Shown: positions 49,901 to 59,210, counted from the stretch's first letter. The stretch: 64,000 nucleotides of DNA from Microbacterium azadirachtae (GCF_000956505.1 NZ_JYIX01000033.1:152786-216785), one strand, 5' to 3'. Notes: a model not told the origin generated them from the sequence alone. Numbers and translations are program-made.

Positions 49901-52900
49901 CGTCGGCATCGCTCCCGGGGCCAACATCAACCAGGCACCGTATGCGGTCAAGGACTCGATCGTCATGCGCCCAGGACGCACGGTCGCCGTCGCGGTGCTG
50001 ACCAACGATTCGGATCCCGACGGCGACACGATCGGCCTGGTGAAGAACGGCATCGAGACCGCGGCGGGCGTCGACGGCCTGAAGGCGGAGGTCTCCGGCG
50101 ACCGCGTGCTCATCACGGCCCCCAACCGTCCCGTGCAGACCTCGGTGCAGTACACCGTGGCCGACTCCCGCGGCGCCACGGCGACCGCGCCCGTGCAGGT
50201 CACGGTCGCCGAGGACGTGCCGCTCGTCGCGCCGATCGCGCGCGACGACCGGATCAAGGCCTCGGATGTGAAGGGCGAGAGCCTGCAGGTCGAGGTGCCG
50301 GTGCTGGACAACGACGAGGATCCGGACGGCACGGTCGACGCGCTCAAGCTCGGCGTCTCCGATCCCGCGGCCAAGGTGCTGCCCAACCGCAAGATCCAGG
50401 TCACGGTGACCGAGCAGCGCCAGCTCGTGCAGTACTCGATCACCGATCAGGACGACCAGGTCGCCTCGGCGTTCATCTTCGTCCCCGCGCTCTCGGAGCT
50501 CGCGCCGACGCTCATCTCGACCAAGCCGGTCGAGGTCAAGAGCGGCGAGACCATCGACCTCCCGCTGTCGAAGTACGTGGCCGTCGCCGGCGGCGGCGAG
50601 GTGCGGATCACCGAGGCGGGCAAGGTCAGCGCGGTCAACAGCAACGGCGCGCCGCTGCTGAAGGACGAGCGCACGCTCGTGTACACGTCCAAGCAGGGCT
50701 TCTTCGGCGACGATGCGATCACCTTCGAGGTGACGGACGGCACCGGGCCTGACGACCCCAAGGGGCGCAAGGCCACGCTGAGCCTGCCGATCACGGTGCT
50801 GCCGCCGGACAACCAGCCGCCGTCGTTCACCAACGCGCAGGTGTCGGTCGCGCCCGGCGAGGAGGCGCAGAAGGTCGACCTGGCGGCGCTGACGAAGGAT
50901 CCGGATCCGGGCGACGCGAAGAAGATCAGCTACAAGATCACCGGACAGCCCGACGGCGGCATCAAGGCCAGCCTGGACGGTTCGACGCTCAAGGTCGAGG
51001 CCGACTCTTCGACGCCGAAGGGCAGCGGGTCGACGGTGCAGCTCAGCATCACCGACGGCAAGACGGAGCCGGTCACGGGCACGGTCGCCGTGACGGTCGC
51101 CGCCTCCACCCGCCCGATGCCGGTCGCGAATGAGGACACGGTTCCGCAGGCCGATCAGGGCAAGGCCGTGACGATCCCGGTGCTGGAGAACGACGTCAAC
51201 CCGTTCCCGGACAAGCCGCTGAAGATCCGGTCCGTGAGCGTGCAGACCGGTGACGCGAACGCCTCCGTGCAGGGGGACAAGATCGTGGTCACGCCGGACA
51301 CCAAGTTCGTCGGGCAGGTCGTGGCGACCTACCGCGTCCAGGACGCGACGAAGGATCCGGACCGCGAGGTCGACGGCCGCATCGTCGTCACGGTGCAGGG
51401 CGTGCCTGATGCACCGGGCGCCCCGCAGGTGACCAGCGTGCAGGACCGCACCGTGGTGCTGAACTGGAGCCCGCCGTCGAACAACGGCGCCGAGATCACC
51501 GGATACACCGTGCGCGCGACGAGCGGCGGCAGCTACACCAAGCAGTGCACGTCGACGACGTGCACCCTGGAGGGGCTGACCAACAACGTCGAGTACACAT
51601 TCGCGGTCACCGCCACGAACCGGGTGGGAGAGGGCAAGCCGTCGCCGACCTCGGCCGTGGCGCGCCCCGACGCGCGCCCGGACACCCCGAACCCGCCGAC
51701 CCTGAAGTTCGGCGACAAGTCTCTGGACGTGTCGTGGACCACGCCGACGACCCCGGGGTCCCCGGTGTCCTCGTACAACCTGGAGATCTCGCCCGCACCG
51801 CCCAGCGGTGCGGCGACGAAGACCGGCGTCACCGGCAACTCGCTGAAGTGGGACGGTCTGGAGAACGGCGCGAACTACCAGGTGCGCGTGCAGGCCGTGA
51901 ACCGCGCTCCGGAGCCCTCCAGCTGGTCCGGCTGGTCCGCCTCGGAGATCCCCGCCGGTCCGCCGACCGCGCCCGGAACTCCGCAGGCGCAGAGCGCGCC
52001 GTCGGTGGGCAGCCAGTCGCAGATGACCGTGACGTGGGGCAAGTCCGATCCCAACGGCGACGCCGTGTCGAGCTACGAGCTCCAGGTCATCCGTGGTGGA
52101 TCCGTCATGAACACCGTGACCGTCGCCGGCACACTGAATACCCAGACCGTGGTGGTCGACAACTCGACCGCGAACTACACGTTCCAGGTGCGCGGCAAGA
52201 ACAAGGCCGGTCCCGGCGCGTGGTCGGCGATGTCGAACGCGCAGCGCGCCTTCGGGCAGCCGGGGGGCGTGACGATCACCTCCGCGAAGGAGGGCAACAA
52301 CAACATCGAGGTCACGTACGATCCCGCCGACGGGAACGGAGCGGCCGGCCCCGAAGTCCACTACGAGTACTCGACCGGTGGAGGCTGGAACCGCAACTGG
52401 GACGGGCGCAACATCCCGGCAGCGAACAACAACACCTACACGGTGTCGGTGCGGGCGTACTCCGTGGTCGGCGGGCAGGAGTCTCCGCCGGGTGCGGCCG
52501 GATCGAAGGGCGGACTGCAGCCGTACGGACCGGTGGGCACGCCCGGTGCACGAGCCGTCAACAACGGTCAGAGCGTGACGCTGAGCTGGTCCGCCCCTGC
52601 GCGGAACGGACGCGACGTCTCGATCAAGATCAGCGTCGACGGCGGCGGCTGGCAGTCGGTCGGCGACAGTGGATCGACCTCGGCCGGCAACGGCTACAAC
52701 CAGACGCACTCGATCAGGGTGCAGGCTTTCGACACGGCAGGGCAGTCCTCGGGCATCGCTCAGGATTCGGCCACGACCGACAGCCCGCCCCCGCCACGCG
52801 TGTGGGTCACCCAGGGTGCTGCTGCCGGCAGCGGCTGCGTGAACGGCTGCCGTCTGATGGTCGTGAACTGGCAGAACCTCAACATCGGCAGCTACAGCGT

Positions 52901-53078
52901 GACGTGCCACTCGTCCTCGAACGGCCAGATCGGCAGCAGCTACACCGTCAACTTCGACGGCAGCGGGTCGAAGCAGTTGAGCTGCTGGCAGGGCCGCGAC
53001 GGCGTGGACGTCTGGATCGACATCCAAGGCTGGGGCGGCGGCGTGGACACCGAGAAGAACTTCTGGCCGAGACCATAG
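46992..53078 (+). CDS. Giant Ig-like/fibronectin type III repeat surface protein
   Basis: 2028 residues. A membrane segment or uncleaved signal near residues 15-36 anchors the N-terminus. Residues about 38-370 look like beta-propeller blades. Then come many cadherin/Ig-like domains marked by NDxDPDGD-type calcium-binding motifs near residues 421, 707, 805, 1001, 1103 and 1396. Four to five Fn3 domains run from about 1469 to 1930 (VVLNWSPPSNNGAEITGYTV). A C-terminal 100-residue domain has CVNGC, TCHSS and SCWQG Cys. No sortase motif. First gene of the cluster, GTG start after GGGGGGAAT. It matches in layout the Fn3 protein of the bifidobacterial PFNA cluster. A structural or adhesive envelope role is inferred. 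Confidence 0.88.
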   Translation: MVKSFAWLRMRPKTLASAAGVTAAAIAVAGMAFAYEGNPTAEVDLHDGGVWLTKTSSLLVGHFNNESRVLDGGLRTGGENYDVLQSGGTVLVDDRSASTLTSVDPARVVLSDAVLIPGGAKSALGGTTVAILDPKEGKLWVRSASSLSGFKAAGTKPSATLGAGADVAVGKDGTVYAVSAKDRSIVTVHMDPQGDPQPPSTEKIDLAENAKPTITVVGTTPVVLDADAKTVFAAGHRTELTGSEVKNLDAAVLQQPSAENGSAVLATADALVSVPLDGSSPSVQDAGGTGAPAAPVYLNGCTYAAWGGSAKFLRDCIGSDNDLKTSIEGAESSTTLVFRVNRDVVVLNDTASGAAWMATDNLQRVDNWQDIVPPEGESEQQDETSDDQVETTLPKRTPENTAPIAHDDEFGVRPGRTTMLPVLDNDTDADGDVLVASLAQEQPSLGDVKPINNGGALQIAVAEDATGSGSFQYQADDGRGGKATANVAISVHDWSTNAAPKQKRTPGLLVEAGGAVTYNALPDWIDPDGDDVYLKDVEAAPGDEVDFTPDGQLTYRAVASLPGRKEIRIQVADAMGELTSGTVRLDIRPAGTTAPKTNADHYVTRAGEQVTASPLLNDSSSGKEQLRLTRVDETPGAVITPNFGEGTFTFQAEMPGTYYMQYLVSAGPNAVPGLVRIDVLDKTAESAPPIAVRDVALLPSGGDVLVGVLNNDVDPAGGILVVQSVTVPPHSGVAVSVLNHETLRITDQGNLDKEVRISYRISNGSKSADGDVIVIPIAAPSKLDPPTANDDTAVVRAGDVVTIPVLANDKHAPGTTLHVAPNLIEPLVDPKFGEAFVSQDTVRFRAGDTPRTVYATYEAVDSNGQKAAGYITIQILPIDEKTNTAPRPHDLTVRALSGTSVRIAVPLDGLDSEGDSVELVGLDSAPKQGQVTEVGANFLTYQAFDKASGIDTFTYKVRDRLGKEATASVRVGIAPGANINQAPYAVKDSIVMRPGRTVAVAVLTNDSDPDGDTIGLVKNGIETAAGVDGLKAEVSGDRVLITAPNRPVQTSVQYTVADSRGATATAPVQVTVAEDVPLVAPIARDDRIKASDVKGESLQVEVPVLDNDEDPDGTVDALKLGVSDPAAKVLPNRKIQVTVTEQRQLVQYSITDQDDQVASAFIFVPALSELAPTLISTKPVEVKSGETIDLPLSKYVAVAGGGEVRITEAGKVSAVNSNGAPLLKDERTLVYTSKQGFFGDDAITFEVTDGTGPDDPKGRKATLSLPITVLPPDNQPPSFTNAQVSVAPGEEAQKVDLAALTKDPDPGDAKKISYKITGQPDGGIKASLDGSTLKVEADSSTPKGSGSTVQLSITDGKTEPVTGTVAVTVAASTRPMPVANEDTVPQADQGKAVTIPVLENDVNPFPDKPLKIRSVSVQTGDANASVQGDKIVVTPDTKFVGQVVATYRVQDATKDPDREVDGRIVVTVQGVPDAPGAPQVTSVQDRTVVLNWSPPSNNGAEITGYTVRATSGGSYTKQCTSTTCTLEGLTNNVEYTFAVTATNRVGEGKPSPTSAVARPDARPDTPNPPTLKFGDKSLDVSWTTPTTPGSPVSSYNLEISPAPPSGAATKTGVTGNSLKWDGLENGANYQVRVQAVNRAPEPSSWSGWSASEIPAGPPTAPGTPQAQSAPSVGSQSQMTVTWGKSDPNGDAVSSYELQVIRGGSVMNTVTVAGTLNTQTVVVDNSTANYTFQVRGKNKAGPGAWSAMSNAQRAFGQPGGVTITSAKEGNNNIEVTYDPADGNGAAGPEVHYEYSTGGGWNRNWDGRNIPAANNNTYTVSVRAYSVVGGQESPPGAAGSKGGLQPYGPVGTPGARAVNNGQSVTLSWSAPARNGRDVSIKISVDGGGWQSVGDSGSTSAGNGYNQTHSIRVQAFDTAGQSSGIAQDSATTDSPPPPRVWVTQGAAAGSGCVNGCRLMVVNWQNLNIGSYSVTCHSSSNGQIGSSYTVNFDGSGSKQLSCWQGRDGVDVWIDIQGWGGGVDTEKNFWPRP

Positions 53079-53139
53079 CCGGGCGTTGTCCCGGCCACGC
53101 GGCACCGCAGACGAACACAGATCAGAGGAACGACAAGAC

Positions 53140-54111
53140 ATGACGATGACCCCTGAACAGGCGGCCTGGTTCCAGGGCACCTTCACCCGCCTCACCGACA
53201 ACATCGACCGCGCGCTGCAGGGCAAGCGCGACGTGATCAGCCTGGTGCTGGCCTCGATGCTCGCCGAGGGCCACGTGCTCCTCGAGGACGCTCCTGGCAC
53301 GGGCAAGACGAGCCTCGCGAAGGCGCTCGCGGCGACCGTGCAGGGCACCAGCTCGCGGATCCAGTTCACGCCGGACCTGCTCCCGTCCGACGTGACGGGC
53401 GTGACGATCTACGACCAGAACGCGCACACGTTCGAGTTCCACCGCGGCCCGGTGTTCGCCTCGATCGTGCTCGCCGACGAGATCAACCGCGCCTCGCCGA
53501 AGACGCAGTCGGCGCTGCTCGAGGTCATGGAGGAATCGCGCGTCACGGTCGACGGCGTCGCGCACGAGGCGGGCCGTCCGTTCCTCGTGATCGCCACCCA
53601 GAACCCGATCGAGCAGGCGGGCACGTACAAGCTGCCCGAAGCGCAGCTCGACCGCTTCCTGATCAAGACCTCGATCGGCTACCCCGACCTCGACGTCACC
53701 GCGTCGATCCTCGCGGGCGCTGCCGACCGCAACCCCTCCGCCAAGCTCACGCCGGTCATCACCACGAGCGCCGTCGCCGACATGGCCGACCTCGCCGCGG
53801 CCGTGCACGTGGAGCCGGCCGTGCTGCGCTACATCGCCGAGCTCGTCGAGGCGACCCGTGCCGACACCGCGATCCGCCTCGGCGTCTCAGTGCGCGGCGC
53901 CCTCGCGATGGTCCGCATCGCGAAGGTCTGGGCGGCCGCGCACGGGCGCCACTATGTGCTGCCCGACGACGTGAAGACGCTCGCCCGCCCCGTGTGGCTG
54001 CACCGTCTGCTGCTCGATCCCGAGGCCGAGTTCGCCGGCACCACTCCCGAGACCGTCATCGCCCGCGTGGTCGAGAAGGTCGCGGCCCCGCAGGCGCGCA
54101 CCGCGGCCTGA
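53140..54111 (+). CDS. MoxR-family AAA+ ATPase
   Basis: 323 residues. Walker A EDAPGTGKTSLAKAL (49-63), Walker B IVLADEINRASPKTQ with the MoxR signature, sensor ATQNPIEQAGTYKLPEAQLDRF and the C-terminal lid (RLGVSVRGALAMVRIAKV). MoxR proteins are chaperone-like remodelling ATPases that usually act with DUF58/von Willebrand proteins, as here. Start ATG 53140 has AGAGGAA nearby; 61 bp after the giant gene. Its substrate could be an envelope complex built with the DUF58 and transglutaminase-like proteins. Confidence 0.93.
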   Translation: MTMTPEQAAWFQGTFTRLTDNIDRALQGKRDVISLVLASMLAEGHVLLEDAPGTGKTSLAKALAATVQGTSSRIQFTPDLLPSDVTGVTIYDQNAHTFEFHRGPVFASIVLADEINRASPKTQSALLEVMEESRVTVDGVAHEAGRPFLVIATQNPIEQAGTYKLPEAQLDRFLIKTSIGYPDLDVTASILAGAADRNPSAKLTPVITTSAVADMADLAAAVHVEPAVLRYIAELVEATRADTAIRLGVSVRGALAMVRIAKVWAAAHGRHYVLPDDVKTLARPVWLHRLLLDPEAEFAGTTPETVIARVVEKVAAPQARTAA

Positions 54112-54148
54112 CCGCCTCAGGGAACGCAGGAAGACGGAGAGCACGAGA

Positions 54149-55417
54149 ATGACCACGACCGCCCAGGTGCGCGGCACCGACCGTCCGGCCGGGTCCGACC
54201 GCGAGGCCGGCTGGCGCGACATCGCCGCCCTGGTGCTCGCGCGCATCGGCGCGCGGCTGCGCCTGATCGCCTCCGCCGTACGGCCCCTGGCATGGGTGCT
54301 CGGCGCGATCGCCCTGGGGAGCCTCGTGATCGCCCTGCCGCTCGGCTGGCTCGAGGTCGCCGTGATCGCCGTCGTGATCGCCGTGGTGCTGATCCTGTGC
54401 GCGCTGTTCCTGATCGGGCGCACCGCCTACGACGTCAGCCTCGACCTCGCCCGCACCAGGGTCGTCGTGGGGGAGCGCGCCGTGGGTGCGCTCACCCTGG
54501 CCAATCGCGGCTCGAGGGCGATCCTGCCCTCCCGTGTGGTGCTGCCGGTCGGCGCCGGTCGCGGCGAGTTCGGCATCAAGCGGCTCGCTCCGGGCGAGGA
54601 GGCGGAGGAGCTCTTCGCGATCCCCACCCACCGTCGCGGGGTCGTCTCGGTCGGACCGGTCAGCGTCGTGCGCGGCGATCCGCTCGGGCTCTTCGAGCGC
54701 GCGCATCGCCGCGACGACCCGATCGATCTGTTCGTGCACCCGCGCACGATCGTGTTCGACGGGCAGTCGCTCGGGTTCCTGCGCGACCTCGAGGGTCTGC
54801 CGGCGTCGGATCTGTCCCGCGACGACGTCTCGTTCCACGCTCTGAACGAGTACCAGCCCGGCGACGACCTGCGCAGGGTGCACTGGCGTTCGTCCGCCCG
54901 CACCGGCGTGCTCATGGTCCGCCAGTACGAGGAGACCCGCCGCTCCCACTTCGTGATCGGCCTGAGCCGTGCGGCGAACGAGTACGCGGAGCCTGACGAG
55001 TTCGAACTGGCGATCTCGCTGGCCGGATCCGTGGGCCTGCGCGCGATCCGCGACTCGCAGCACGTCGATCTGCGCGTGCAGGGCAGGGCGCTGCCGTCCG
55101 GAACGGGCAAGCAGCTGCTGGACTCCCTCGCCGGCGTCGAGGAGGGCCGCGCCAAGGAGGGCGGCCTGGCGACTCTCGCCGGCACGGTCGCCGCGCACAT
55201 GCCGCTGTCGAGCGTCGTCGTCCTGGTCGGCGGCAGCCGCACCTCTCCCGAGGAGCTGCGTGCCGCGTGCGCCCGGCTCCCGTTCGGCTCCCGGGTGCTC
55301 GCGATCGTCGCGGACCTGGGCGAGGCGCCGTCCCTGCGCCGCATCGGCGAGGCCGACGTGATCACGGTGGGGGCGCTCGAGCAGCTGCCGCTCGCCCTCG
55401 GGAAGGTGCTCGCATGA
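54149..55417 (+). CDS. DUF58 domain protein
   Basis: 422 residues. Two membrane helices near residues 44-90, then a beta-rich region, with the DUF58 signature about residue 225 onward: HALNEYQPGDDLRRVHWRSSARTGVLMVRQYEE. The rest has a von Willebrand A-like layout (FVIGLSRAANEYAE, VVVLVGGSRTSPEEL). DUF58 proteins nearly always pair with MoxR ATPases and membrane transglutaminase-like proteins, as in this operon. Role unknown; possibly a MoxR client that senses or assembles envelope proteins. Stop overlaps the next start as ATGA. Confidence 0.92.
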   Translation: MTTTAQVRGTDRPAGSDREAGWRDIAALVLARIGARLRLIASAVRPLAWVLGAIALGSLVIALPLGWLEVAVIAVVIAVVLILCALFLIGRTAYDVSLDLARTRVVVGERAVGALTLANRGSRAILPSRVVLPVGAGRGEFGIKRLAPGEEAEELFAIPTHRRGVVSVGPVSVVRGDPLGLFERAHRRDDPIDLFVHPRTIVFDGQSLGFLRDLEGLPASDLSRDDVSFHALNEYQPGDDLRRVHWRSSARTGVLMVRQYEETRRSHFVIGLSRAANEYAEPDEFELAISLAGSVGLRAIRDSQHVDLRVQGRALPSGTGKQLLDSLAGVEEGRAKEGGLATLAGTVAAHMPLSSVVVLVGGSRTSPEELRAACARLPFGSRVLAIVADLGEAPSLRRIGEADVITVGALEQLPLALGKVLA

Positions 55418-57909
55418 CCGCGCCCGCGCAGGCCGGCCCCGGCCGCGCCGCCAAGGCCCCGAAGGCGCCCCGTGCGCCGAAGCCCGCCCGCACTCCGCTC
55501 TCCCCGCGGCGCGTGCTCATCGACCTCGTCGCGGTCGCCCTGCTCCTCGGCATCGGCGTCGTGGGCTGGTGGCCCTCGTTCGCCGGAGGCTCCTACCTGA
55601 CCGCCGCGATCGGCGGGGTGCTCCTCGGCGTCGGCATCGCCCTCCTCTGCGCCTGGCGAGGATGGGGCATCCTGTCCACGGCCGGGCTGACGCTGCTCGC
55701 GTACTTCCTCTTCGGCGGAGCGCTCGCGCTGCCGCAGACCACGCTCTTCGGCGTCGTGCCCACCGGTGAGACCCTCGGTGCGCTGTCCGCCGGAGCGGTC
55801 ACGAGCTGGAAGGCCATGCTCACCACGGTCGCCCCCGTCGCGGTCGGCGACGGCTACGCCCTGGTGCCGTTCCTGTCCGCCCTCGTGTCGAGCGTCGTCG
55901 CCGCCGCGCTGGCGCTGCGTCTGCGCCGCGTCGCCTGGGCGCTCATCCCGGCGGCCGTGCACCTCATGCTCGTGATCGCGATGGGCGTGCCGGATCCGGC
56001 CGCCCCGATCGCCCAGGGCGTCGTGTTCGCCCTCGTGGCGGTCGCGTGGCTCGCGCTGCGCGGCCTCGGCGAGGCCACCGATGCGGCCGTATCCGTCGCA
56101 GCCGACGGATCCCGCTCCTCCGCCCTGCGCCGCCGGCGCATCCTGGCCGGCACCGCCGTGCTCGTCGCGGCCGGCCTCGCCGGCACGGGCGTCGCCGCCG
56201 CGACCACGCTCGCCGAACCGCGGCACGTGTTCCGCGACGTGGTGCTGCCGCCGTTCGACGTGCACCAGTACGCCAGCCCGCTGCAGTCGTACCGCGGGTA
56301 CGTGAAGGACCACCGCAAAGACACCCTGTTCACGGTGAAGGGGCTGCCCGAGGGCGCCAGGATCCGGGTCGGGACCATGGACGCGTACAACGGCGTCGTG
56401 TACGACGTGTCGGACAAGGGCATCGGATCGTCCGGTGCGTTCAGTCCGATCCGCGACAACATGTCGGCCGACGCGACCGGATCCCCGGCGACGCTGGACT
56501 TCACGATGGACCAGTACGCGGGCGTCTGGCTGCCCGATGCCGGCCGGGTGAGCAGGATCACGTTCGACGGATCCGATGCCGATGCGCTCCGCCGCGGCAC
56601 CTACTACAACGAGTCCACGAGCACCGCGGTCGCCACCTCGAAGCTGCGCAAGGGCGACTCGTACACCGTGGACACCACGATGCCGAAGACCTGGACCGAC
56701 AAGGAGCTCGAGGATCTGGACTTCGGCACCGTCTCCATACCGAAGCAGGCAGAGGCGCCGGAGAGACTCGACGCGCTCGCCTCGGACACGGTGGCCGACG
56801 CGAAGACCCCGATCGCCCAGGTGCGGGCGCTGGTGAAGAAGTTCTCCGAGGAGGGGTTCTTCAGCCACGGCCTGGACGGCGAGGCGCTGAGCCGCGCCGG
56901 TCACACCGAGGAGCGCATCTCCACCCTCATCGGCGGAGAGCAGATGATCGGCGACGACGAGCAATACGCCGTCGCGATGGCGCTCGCGGCGCGCTCGCTG
57001 GGGATCCCGGTCCGCGTCGTGATGGGCTTCTACCCGGACAAGGGCCAGAAGGGCACGTTCTCCGCCAACGGCGACAACCTCCATGCCTGGGTCGAGGTGA
57101 ACTTCGAGAAGGCGGGCTGGGTCGCGTTCGACCCGACCCCGCCGAAGGACAAGGTCCCGCAGGACCAGATCACCAAGCCCAAGGTCGTGCCCAAGCCGCA
57201 GGTGCTGCAGCCCCCGCCCCCGCCTCAGGAGCCGGTGGACCTGCCGCCGAGCGTTCCGGATCAGCGAGGCAACCAGGACGGCCCGGACAACCTGCTGAAC
57301 ATCATCGGCACGATCCTCGCGATCGGCGGCAGCGTGCTGCTCGTGCTCGCGATCCTCGCAGCCCCCTTCATCGTGATCGGCGCGTGGAAGGCCGCCCGCC
57401 GGCGCAAGCGTCGGGCGGCGGCGCTCGCCGCAGACCGCATCAGCGGCGGCTGGGACGAGCTCACCGACCGGGCCGTGGACTACGGAGCGCGGATCCCCGC
57501 AGGCGGCACCAGGTCCGAGGAGGCGCAGACGGTCGCGACCGCTCTCACCGTGCCGGCCGTCACGGCGCTGGCCGACCACGCCGACGCGCAGGTGTTCGGC
57601 CCCACCGAGCCGACCACGGAGGATGTGGACGCGTTCTGGCGCGAGGTCGACGGCATCGTCGCAGGTCTCGGCAGCCAGGCGAGCTGGCGGCGACGCATGC
57701 TCGCACGCCTCAGCATGCGCTCGTTGCTGGGCGGGTCGCGCCTGTCCGCGGGCGTGCAGGGCCTGCGCGATGCGGCGGCCGAGCGCATCCGGCGCCCCGG
57801 GACCGGCTCTGGCGCCGCGACCGGCGGTACTGGCACGATCGAGAGCACTGCAGCCAAGACGGGCGGCACCCGAACCGCACGCCCCGGATCCGAGAGCGAG
57901 ACCCCATGA
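55414..57909 (+). CDS. Transglutaminase-like membrane protein lacking the catalytic Cys
   Basis: 831 residues. Six or so N-terminal helices (about 33-235), an extracytoplasmic region, the transglutaminase-core near residues 500-580, a Pro-rich linker, one more helix (about 625-655) and a cytosolic tail. The core has IGDDEQYAVAMALAARSLGIPVRVVMGF, where GDCEQFA-type is usual: Asp 515 replaces the nucleophilic Cys. His 557 (NLHAWVEV) and Asp 573 (FDPTP) are intact. The domain therefore may bind rather than cleave. Starts ATGA with DUF58. The equivalent bifidobacterial gene is part of PFNA. I cannot tell whether the substitution is general to the family branch. Confidence 0.9.
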   Translation: MTAPAQAGPGRAAKAPKAPRAPKPARTPLSPRRVLIDLVAVALLLGIGVVGWWPSFAGGSYLTAAIGGVLLGVGIALLCAWRGWGILSTAGLTLLAYFLFGGALALPQTTLFGVVPTGETLGALSAGAVTSWKAMLTTVAPVAVGDGYALVPFLSALVSSVVAAALALRLRRVAWALIPAAVHLMLVIAMGVPDPAAPIAQGVVFALVAVAWLALRGLGEATDAAVSVAADGSRSSALRRRRILAGTAVLVAAGLAGTGVAAATTLAEPRHVFRDVVLPPFDVHQYASPLQSYRGYVKDHRKDTLFTVKGLPEGARIRVGTMDAYNGVVYDVSDKGIGSSGAFSPIRDNMSADATGSPATLDFTMDQYAGVWLPDAGRVSRITFDGSDADALRRGTYYNESTSTAVATSKLRKGDSYTVDTTMPKTWTDKELEDLDFGTVSIPKQAEAPERLDALASDTVADAKTPIAQVRALVKKFSEEGFFSHGLDGEALSRAGHTEERISTLIGGEQMIGDDEQYAVAMALAARSLGIPVRVVMGFYPDKGQKGTFSANGDNLHAWVEVNFEKAGWVAFDPTPPKDKVPQDQITKPKVVPKPQVLQPPPPPQEPVDLPPSVPDQRGNQDGPDNLLNIIGTILAIGGSVLLVLAILAAPFIVIGAWKAARRRKRRAAALAADRISGGWDELTDRAVDYGARIPAGGTRSEEAQTVATALTVPAVTALADHADAQVFGPTEPTTEDVDAFWREVDGIVAGLGSQASWRRRMLARLSMRSLLGGSRLSAGVQGLRDAAAERIRRPGTGSGAATGGTGTIESTAAKTGGTRTARPGSESETP

Positions 57910-59210
57910 CCATGAGCCCGGCGGGGCCCATCGCTCCCCTCGCGCGCCGCGCGATCGCCTGCGCGATCGACCTCGCCATCATGGCGCTCATCCTCCTCGT
58001 CGGCTACGGCGTGACCGCGGCGACGACGCTGCCAGGACTCACGGCGGAGAACGCGGCGTCCAAGGCGGCAGCGCTGGTCGTGGGAGTCGGCCTGACGTTC
58101 GTGATCGCCCTGGTCTGGTTCGTCGTGTTCTGCTTCCTTCAGGGATCCGGCGGTTCGGTCGGCATGCGCATCATGAAGCTCCGGCTCGTGCGCGAGGGCA
58201 CTGAGGCGCCGCTGGGCTTCGGACGCGCGCTGCTGCGCAACATCGTGTTCGGGCTGAGCACCGCGATCGTCGTCGGCTACTTCACGCCGCTGTTCGACGG
58301 ATCCGGACGGTTCCAGGGCTGGCACGACCGTGCCGCGGGAGCGCTCATGCGCGACGCGCGCGGTGCGTCGGCCCCGGCATCCGCTGTCATGTCGCAGTCG
58401 CCCGTGGCCGTCCCCGCCGCGCTGTCGCCGCAGGGCGGGCTGTTCCCGGCATCGGAGCCCGGGTCCCTGTTCCCGCCGTCGGTGGCACCCGTCGGCCCGC
58501 AGGACGGGCACACCGGCTTCACCCTCCCGCCGGCGCCGAGTGCCGCCGTCGCGTCGCCGGCCGTGCCGGAGGATGACGGATCCGTCCCCTCCGGAGCGGT
58601 CGCTCCCGCCGAGGCCGACCCGCATGACGCGACCGTGCTCTCGCCCGCCGCGCAGGCCGCGGCCGATGCCGCGCACGAGGGTGCCATGATCACGGTGGTC
58701 CCGGGGGTCAGCCCGTCGGTGCCGGCCCCGGCGCCCGTTCCGATCTCCGGGCCGGAGACCGTGGCCCCCGCGCGACCCCCGGTGCCGGCGGCTCCGCCCG
58801 CCTCGGTCGACGCCGCGATGGCGCTCCCCGCGGTGGCTCAGCCCGCCGAGGACGAGGACCTCGAGGAGACCAGGATCTCGATCCCCGGGCACCGCCTGCA
58901 GTTCGTCTGGGACGACGGCGCCCGCGCCACGGTCTCCGGGCGCACGCTGTTCGGCCGCAACCCCGCGCCCGAGGCCGGGACGACCGTGGTGGTCGTGCGG
59001 GACGAAACGCTCTCCCTGTCCAAGACGCATTTCGAGGCCGCGGCCGAGGCCGCCGGCGGCTGGGTCATGGATCGGCACTCCACCAACGGCATGACGATCG
59101 TCCGCGACGGCGTGCGGATCGCGTGTCCTCCCGGGGAGCGGGTACGGATCCGCCTGGGCGACGCCATCGAGATCGGCGACCGGATCGTGACCGTGGGAGG
59201 CTACGCGTGA
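57906..59210 (+). CDS. RDD membrane domain fused to an FHA domain
   Basis: 434 residues. The RDD domain (about 1-150) begins APLARRAIACAIDLAIMALI with its Arg-Asp context and contains LRNIVFGLS plus WHDRAAGALMRD. A 190-residue Pro/Ala-rich linker follows, then a C-terminal FHA domain: LFGRNPAPEAGTTVVV, LSLSKTHFEA (the S-x-x-H type) and DRHSTNGMTI. FHA domains bind phosphothreonine peptides. With the kinase, phosphatase and another FHA protein in the same operon, it is a likely membrane-located reader of kinase output. ATGA overlap with the previous gene. Confidence 0.88.
   Translation: MTMSPAGPIAPLARRAIACAIDLAIMALILLVGYGVTAATTLPGLTAENAASKAAALVVGVGLTFVIALVWFVVFCFLQGSGGSVGMRIMKLRLVREGTEAPLGFGRALLRNIVFGLSTAIVVGYFTPLFDGSGRFQGWHDRAAGALMRDARGASAPASAVMSQSPVAVPAALSPQGGLFPASEPGSLFPPSVAPVGPQDGHTGFTLPPAPSAAVASPAVPEDDGSVPSGAVAPAEADPHDATVLSPAAQAAADAAHEGAMITVVPGVSPSVPAPAPVPISGPETVAPARPPVPAAPPASVDAAMALPAVAQPAEDEDLEETRISIPGHRLQFVWDDGARATVSGRTLFGRNPAPEAGTTVVVVRDETLSLSKTHFEAAAEAAGGWVMDRHSTNGMTIVRDGVRIACPPGERVRIRLGDAIEIGDRIVTVGGYA

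Noticed and set aside
46956..53369. Open frame of about 2137 codons antisense to the giant Fn3 gene
   Set aside because: It mirrors the codon pattern of the sense gene, has Arg/Asp/His-rich low-complexity translation without motifs, and the sense frame has clear Ig and Fn3 domains. Long antisense frames are common at this GC content.
54427..57579. Minus-strand frame of 1050 codons over the DUF58 and transglutaminase-like genes
   Set aside because: Compositional antisense frame without motifs.
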